Below, in pieces: positions 59,682 through 64,000 of a stretch of 64,000 nt of DNA (position 1 is its first letter; the number at the start of each line of letters is the position of its first letter). Source of the DNA: CAJLIR01 sp964408085. GTDB taxonomy: Bacteria; Bacillota_I; Bacilli_A; RF39; UBA660. The stretch is from assembly GCA_964408085.1 (NCBI GenBank), contig CAYOYB010000011.1:1-64000 (forward strand). The letters are read 5' to 3'. A model generated the notes under the pieces. It saw nothing but the letters and a program-made list of their open reading frames with translations, was not told where the DNA came from and made no database searches. A program made the position numbers and the translations under genes.

Positions 59682-60634
59682 AGCGTGTTAGTATAATCGT
59701 TCCTGTATGGAATGTTGAACAATATTTAAGAAAGTGTTTAGATAGTTTAGTCAATCAAACATTTAAAGATATAGAAATTGTTATTATTAATGATAGTAGT
59801 CCTGATAATAGTCAAGCAATAATTGATGAATATAAGAAAAATTATCCAGATTTAATAAGCTGTTATATTAAAGAAAATGGTGGACAAGCTAGTGCTAGAA
59901 ATTTAGGATTAAAAAAATGTCATGGCGAATATATTACATTTGTTGACTCTGATGATTGGGTTGATACTGAAATGGTTGAAAAAATGTATAATCAGGCCAT
60001 TAATACTAATTCCGATATTGTTGTTTGTGAAGCTTATAGTGTTGTAGATGGTAATGTTAAAAAGTTAGACATTTTTAAAAGTGAAAATTTAGATTTTTAT
60101 AAAAAATATATTGTAAATACACCTGGAGCTTGTTGGGGTCAACTTATAAAAAAAGATATTATAACGAATAATGATTTATATTTTTTAGAACATCATTTTT
60201 ACGAAGATATTGCAGTTATGCCAGCTTTATGTTTATTTTCTAAAAGAATTACATATTTAAATGAATGTTTATATTATTATTTGGTTAGAAATGGTTCAAC
60301 AATGAAACAAGTTAAATACTCGCAATCATTAGAGGATATATTTGATTCATTGGATTATCTTAGTAATATTTTTATAAAAAATAATTCTTTTGAAAAATAT
60401 TATGATGAATTAGAACATATTTATATTGATCATTTACTACATGCTGCTTCATTAAGATTTTTTGGCTTTGAAAAGTATGATCAATTGGCAAAAATTGTCG
60501 AAATTATGAAGCAAAAATATCCTAAATGGAAAAAGAATAAATATTATAAGATGCATGGTATTAAATATAAAATTATTTGTTCTTTATTTTATAAGAAAAA
60601 ATATAAATTACTTAAAAGCATTTTAAAAAGGTAG
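59678..60634 (+). CDS. Family 2 glycosyltransferase
   Basis: 318 residues. GT-A fold: SIIVPVWNVEQYLRKCLDSL, IVIINDSSPDNSQAIIDEYK (nucleotide-sugar aspartate), GQASARNLGLKKCHGEYITF, VDSDDWVDTEMVEKM (DxD) and HFYEDIAVMPALCLFS (catalytic ED). Cytoplasmic, probably acting on a lipid-linked acceptor. Sugar unknown. Coupled to the flippase; close relative of the incomplete gene at 63351. Confidence 0.93.
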   Translation: MKRVSIIVPVWNVEQYLRKCLDSLVNQTFKDIEIVIINDSSPDNSQAIIDEYKKNYPDLISCYIKENGGQASARNLGLKKCHGEYITFVDSDDWVDTEMVEKMYNQAINTNSDIVVCEAYSVVDGNVKKLDIFKSENLDFYKKYIVNTPGACWGQLIKKDIITNNDLYFLEHHFYEDIAVMPALCLFSKRITYLNECLYYYLVRNGSTMKQVKYSQSLEDIFDSLDYLSNIFIKNNSFEKYYDELEHIYIDHLLHAASLRFFGFEKYDQLAKIVEIMKQKYPKWKKNKYYKMHGIKYKIICSLFYKKKYKLLKSILKR

Positions 60635-60642
60635 TGGTTATA

Positions 60643-61812
60643 ATGAAAAGAGATATTTTATTTGTAGTTGATGAAAGAAGAATGGGTGGCGTATCTGTTT
60701 TATTTGAAGATATTATATCTTTACTTGATATTACAAATTATAATATTGATCTTTTAGTTCTTCACAATAATGGTGATGGTTTACAAAATTTACCAAAATC
60801 AATAAATGTTATTTATGGTACACCTTATTTTGAAGCTATTGATTATACAATGAAAGAAGTTATAAAAAAGAAAAATATAAATTTACTTTTCAAAAAAATA
60901 AGAGTAGTTTTAGATATGAAAACAGGTCATATTGAAAAGACAATAAAAAAGGAAAGAAAAAAAATATTAAACAAACAATATGATGTTGAAATTGCTTTTA
61001 AAGATGGTTTTACAGCTTTATTTACTATTTTTGGTGATAGTAAAAAGAAAGTTCATTGGTTACAATACGAGTATAAAAAAACTAATCCTAATGAAAAGTA
61101 TGATAAATTATTTAAAAGAATTTTGCCACAATTTGATCAAATTGTAGCAGTTTCAGATAATGTAAAAAAATGTTTTAATGAAGTTTATAATTTAGGAGAT
61201 AAAGTTAGTGTTATTTATAATGTGATAAATCAAAATAAAATTTTAAAAAAAGCTAATGAAGAATGTGATATTACTTTAAATAGTAATGATTTAAATATTG
61301 TATCAGTTGGCAGACTTCATCAAGCTAAAGGATATGACCGTTTAATTAACGTTATAGCTAAATTAAAAGAGTTTAATGAAGAATTAACTCATAATTTAAA
61401 AATATATATATATGGTGATGGACCTTTATTTTTTGAGCTTAAAAAATTAATTACTGATTTAAATCTTAATGACATTATTTTATTAGTTGGTCAAGTTGAT
61501 AATCCTTATAAATATGTTAAAAATTTTGACTTATTTGTTTTGCCATCTAATTTTGAAGCATTTGGACTTGTAATTATTGAAGCTATGACTTTAAAAGTTC
61601 CTGTACTAGCAACAGAAACTTCAATTACAGATAAATTAATTAATAATGATGTTAATGGAATGGTAGTCGAAAATAGTATTGATGGAATTTATAATGGATT
61701 AAAAAAAATAATTGAAAATAAAGAATTAATTATTAAATATAAGAATAATTTAACTAATTATTTTTATGATAATAATGAACAGTTAGCAAAAATTAAACAA
61801 ATTTTAGATTAG
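60643..61812 (+). CDS. Family 4 (GT-B) glycosyltransferase
   Basis: 389 residues from the ATG at 60643; GTG 60634 is in frame. N-terminal acceptor half (RDILFVVDERRMGGVSVLFE) and C-terminal nucleotide-sugar half with VSVGRLHQAKGYDRLINVIA, YIYGDGPLFFELKKLI and the E-x7-E motif in FEAFGLVIIEAMTLKVPVLA. Retaining mechanism expected. Sugar unknown. Central member of the surface polysaccharide cluster. Confidence 0.93.
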   Translation: MKRDILFVVDERRMGGVSVLFEDIISLLDITNYNIDLLVLHNNGDGLQNLPKSINVIYGTPYFEAIDYTMKEVIKKKNINLLFKKIRVVLDMKTGHIEKTIKKERKKILNKQYDVEIAFKDGFTALFTIFGDSKKKVHWLQYEYKKTNPNEKYDKLFKRILPQFDQIVAVSDNVKKCFNEVYNLGDKVSVIYNVINQNKILKKANEECDITLNSNDLNIVSVGRLHQAKGYDRLINVIAKLKEFNEELTHNLKIYIYGDGPLFFELKKLITDLNLNDIILLVGQVDNPYKYVKNFDLFVLPSNFEAFGLVIIEAMTLKVPVLATETSITDKLINNDVNGMVVENSIDGIYNGLKKIIENKELIIKYKNNLTNYFYDNNEQLAKIKQILD

Positions 61813-61820
61813 GTGATATA

Positions 61821-63365
61821 ATGCAGAAAATATTTACAAAAGAATTAATTATTAAATTGACGTTTATTTTTTTAATTATTCAACCAATATTGGATATTAA
61901 AGTATTTTATGATTTTGAAGTCTTAGGTGTTACGATACCTACCATAATCAGATTATGTTTTTTTGCTATATTATTTTTATTATTTATTTTCAATAAGAAA
62001 AAGTTAAAATTACCAATTATATATTTTATTTTATTTTGTATATATACAGGCTTACACTTACTAAATGCTTCAAATAATTATACTAATATTTTAGGTAAAT
62101 ATTCTGTTGTTAGTGAGATAATTTATTTAATTAGATTAGCAATTCCAATGCTGTTTATTTTATTTAGTTATAATTATCATTTTGATTTTAAAAAAGTAAG
62201 TAAATTGTTTTTTATAGTAGCTTTTATTTTTTCAGGTGTTATAGTTATTACTAATATTTTTAATATTTCATATGCAAGTTATTCACAATCTAATGGTATA
62301 GTAGGAAGTTTTTTAGATTGGCCATTCTTATCTAAAACTGATATTGGTTATTATGATTTAGCAACTAAGGGACTTTTTGGATATGCCAATCCATTATCAG
62401 GTTTAATGTGTTTAATTTTACCAATTTTATTATATAGTTTTTATAAAAAGTGTGATTTAAAGAAATTTTTAATTATTTATGGATTACTTCTTTCGATGTT
62501 AATATTGGGAACAAGAATTTCTTCTTATATGCCAATTATTATTTTGCTTGTTATGTTAATAGTCTATATCTTTTTATGTAAGCTATTTAAAACAGAGATG
62601 TTTAATCGTAAATGTTTAATTTATAATATTTTATTTATATTGTTAATAATTCCATTTTTTATAAATGCTCCAGTGACTTTTTCTTCAGATAGAGGTTTAT
62701 CAGAAGAGGCTAGTGGTTATGTTATAGAAAATGAACTTTTAAGTCAAGTTGAATCTTACAAACAGTCTTTAAATGATGATTTGACGGATGCTGAAAAAGA
62801 AGAAATAGAAGATTTTATTAGAGATAATTATAAATATTTTTCTATTAATACTGGTTTAGCTCCTGATAAATATTTATATGATGATTATTTAGATTTTTGG
62901 TTAGATTATTTTGTAGTTTCTTATGAGAATAGAAATGATACACGTGATTTTGAATATTATTTATATAAACATATTTATGAACATAACAATAATAGTTATG
63001 ATAAATTTGTAGGCTATGGATATTCTCAAAACTTTAATGATGAAATAGTCTTAGAAAGAGATGGCGTTTATCATTTTTATACTTTAGGTATATTTGGATT
63101 ATTATTATTTGTAGCTCCATATTATTTTGTTTTAATATATTCTATCTTTAAAATTTTAAGCGATTTAAAAAATAAGATGAATTTAGAAAATGTTACTTAT
63201 ACTTTTGTTATTGCTGTACTTTTGGCAGTAGCACTTATTAGTGGTAATCAATTTGATTTCTTCATTGTTAATATCTTTTTAAGTTTTATATGTGGGCAAT
63301 TATTATATAATGTAAAAAATATAGAAGAGAATGAAAAATTAGGTGATGTAAATGAAAAAGAGTAA
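61821..63365 (+). CDS. O-antigen ligase/polymerase-like membrane protein
   Basis: 514 residues, AGGTGATA upstream. About 11-12 membrane helices and one large outside loop (~290-400, acidic, with YDDYLDFWLDYFVVSYENRN), the layout of Wzy polymerases and WaaL ligases. GTRISSYMPIIILLVML and VGYGYSQNFNDE carry the conserved Arg and Gly-x-Gly region. Would polymerise or ligate the exported repeat unit. The end overlaps the next gene by 15 bases. Confidence 0.85.
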   Translation: MQKIFTKELIIKLTFIFLIIQPILDIKVFYDFEVLGVTIPTIIRLCFFAILFLLFIFNKKKLKLPIIYFILFCIYTGLHLLNASNNYTNILGKYSVVSEIIYLIRLAIPMLFILFSYNYHFDFKKVSKLFFIVAFIFSGVIVITNIFNISYASYSQSNGIVGSFLDWPFLSKTDIGYYDLATKGLFGYANPLSGLMCLILPILLYSFYKKCDLKKFLIIYGLLLSMLILGTRISSYMPIIILLVMLIVYIFLCKLFKTEMFNRKCLIYNILFILLIIPFFINAPVTFSSDRGLSEEASGYVIENELLSQVESYKQSLNDDLTDAEKEEIEDFIRDNYKYFSINTGLAPDKYLYDDYLDFWLDYFVVSYENRNDTRDFEYYLYKHIYEHNNNSYDKFVGYGYSQNFNDEIVLERDGVYHFYTLGIFGLLLFVAPYYFVLIYSIFKILSDLKNKMNLENVTYTFVIAVLLAVALISGNQFDFFIVNIFLSFICGQLLYNVKNIEENEKLGDVNEKE

Positions 63366-64000
63366 TAAAATATTGGTAAGTGTTATTGTACCTGCTTATA
63401 ATGTTGAAGATTATATTGGAAAGTGTTTGGATAGTTTAGCTAATCAAACTTTAGAACAATTAGAAGTAATTGTTGTAGATGATGGCTCAACTGATAAAAC
63501 AGGTTCAATTGCTGACGAATATCAAAAAAAATATCCAGCAATATTTAAAGTAATTCATAAAAAAAATGAAGATGTTTCCATAGCTAGAAATACAGGATTA
63601 GAAAAAGCGACTGGTGAATATATTGGTTTTTTGGATAGTGATGATTGGGTTAACCCTGATATGTATGAAAAATTGTATAAAAAAGCTTGTGAAAATGATA
63701 GTGATATTGTAGCTTGTGATACATTAGCAATTTATCCTGATAAAAAAGTTTTGATAGAATCAAATATTAATGAATCATCAAATGTTGAAGATTTAATGAT
63801 TAATGCCTATGCTGTAATATGGAATAAAATTTATAAAAAAGAGCTTATTGATGGAATAAAATTTAAAGAAAAAATGCGTTTTTGCGAAGATGTTCAATTT
63901 TTATATATGATTTATCCTAAAATAAAAAAAATAAGTGTTATTCACGAGAATTTGCATAATTATTTACAAAGAGTAGGATCTTTAACATATACATATAATG
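63351..64000 (+). CDS. Family 2 glycosyltransferase (3' end outside the window)
   Basis: 216 complete codons visible from the ATG at 63351, with AGGTGATG upstream inside the preceding gene. SVIVPAYNVEDYIGKCLDSL, VIVVDDGSTDKTGSIADEYQ, DVSIARNTGLEKATGEYIGF, LDSDDWVNPDMYEKL (DxD) and FCEDVQFLYMIYPKIKKISV (catalytic ED). Same subfamily as 59678-60634. Sugar unknown; the cluster continues beyond the window. Confidence 0.93.

Overview
The window is about 64 kb of very A+T-rich chromosome from a low-G+C Gram-positive bacterium of the Bacilli/Mollicutes-related branch. The gene order supports this. dnaG-rpoD-trmK is followed by a VrrA/YqfQ-like gene, a candidate 6S RNA lies just upstream of tcdA, rsmE is close to mtaB, and recD2 is followed by a small YrzR-like gene; all of these recall Bacillus. 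TGA is used as a stop and TGG as Trp, so the code is standard. D-Ala-D-Ala ligase, a glucosaminidase-type autolysin, a PASTA protein and GlmS indicate a peptidoglycan wall, so this is not a classic wall-less mollicute. An uncultured gut lineage of the RF39 kind is my best guess, by inference only.

Layout. 1-2.7 kb: end of a PD-(D/E)XK/Rpn-like protein, a pentapeptide-type protein, a lipoprotein and enolase. 2.7-5.6 kb: three zinc-ribbon genes including a YdjI-type SPFH protein. 5.8-13.7 kb: a divergent sigma-70 paralogue, FtsK, and anchored extracytoplasmic proteins including a phosphodiester glycosidase. 13.8-17.7 kb: dnaG, rpoD, trmK, yqfQ-like. 17.8-24.1 kb: type IV pilus PilC and prepilin peptidase, a ClpX-like ATPase with an unfamiliar N-terminal domain, a TtcA-like enzyme, and a large pilin whose last ~30 codons look like the variable region of a diversity-generating retroelement (DGR). 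24.1-33.6 kb: 6S RNA candidate, tRNA/rRNA modification genes, recD2, a second pilin, pgsA. 33.7-48.1 kb: autolysin, PASTA protein without a kinase, zinc-ribbon lipoprotein-like protein, NfeD/SPFH pair, CPBP protease, ddl, a Rieske oxidoreductase. 48.2-50.5 kb: a small accessory-looking patch with a candidate type I toxin-antitoxin locus, an orphan gene and two tRNAs. 50.6-56.7 kb: cysteine desulfurase, thioredoxin and CcdA-like redox genes, hemolysin III, glmS with its ribozyme. 56.8-64 kb: a surface polysaccharide cluster (deacetylase, flippase, three glycosyltransferases, polymerase/ligase) running off the end.

The most exciting element is the pilin gene at 22942-24057. Its 3' end switches abruptly to about 55% G+C and about 16% adenine over 89 bases, is rich in NNC codons, and encodes the C-type-lectin-like ending that DGRs diversify. 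A related but compositionally ordinary domain lies in the protein at 11297-12616. No reverse transcriptase or template repeat was seen in the window, so any machinery must act in trans.

Promoters are repeatedly of the extended -10 type (TGnTATAAT), and many transcription units end in clear intrinsic terminators.
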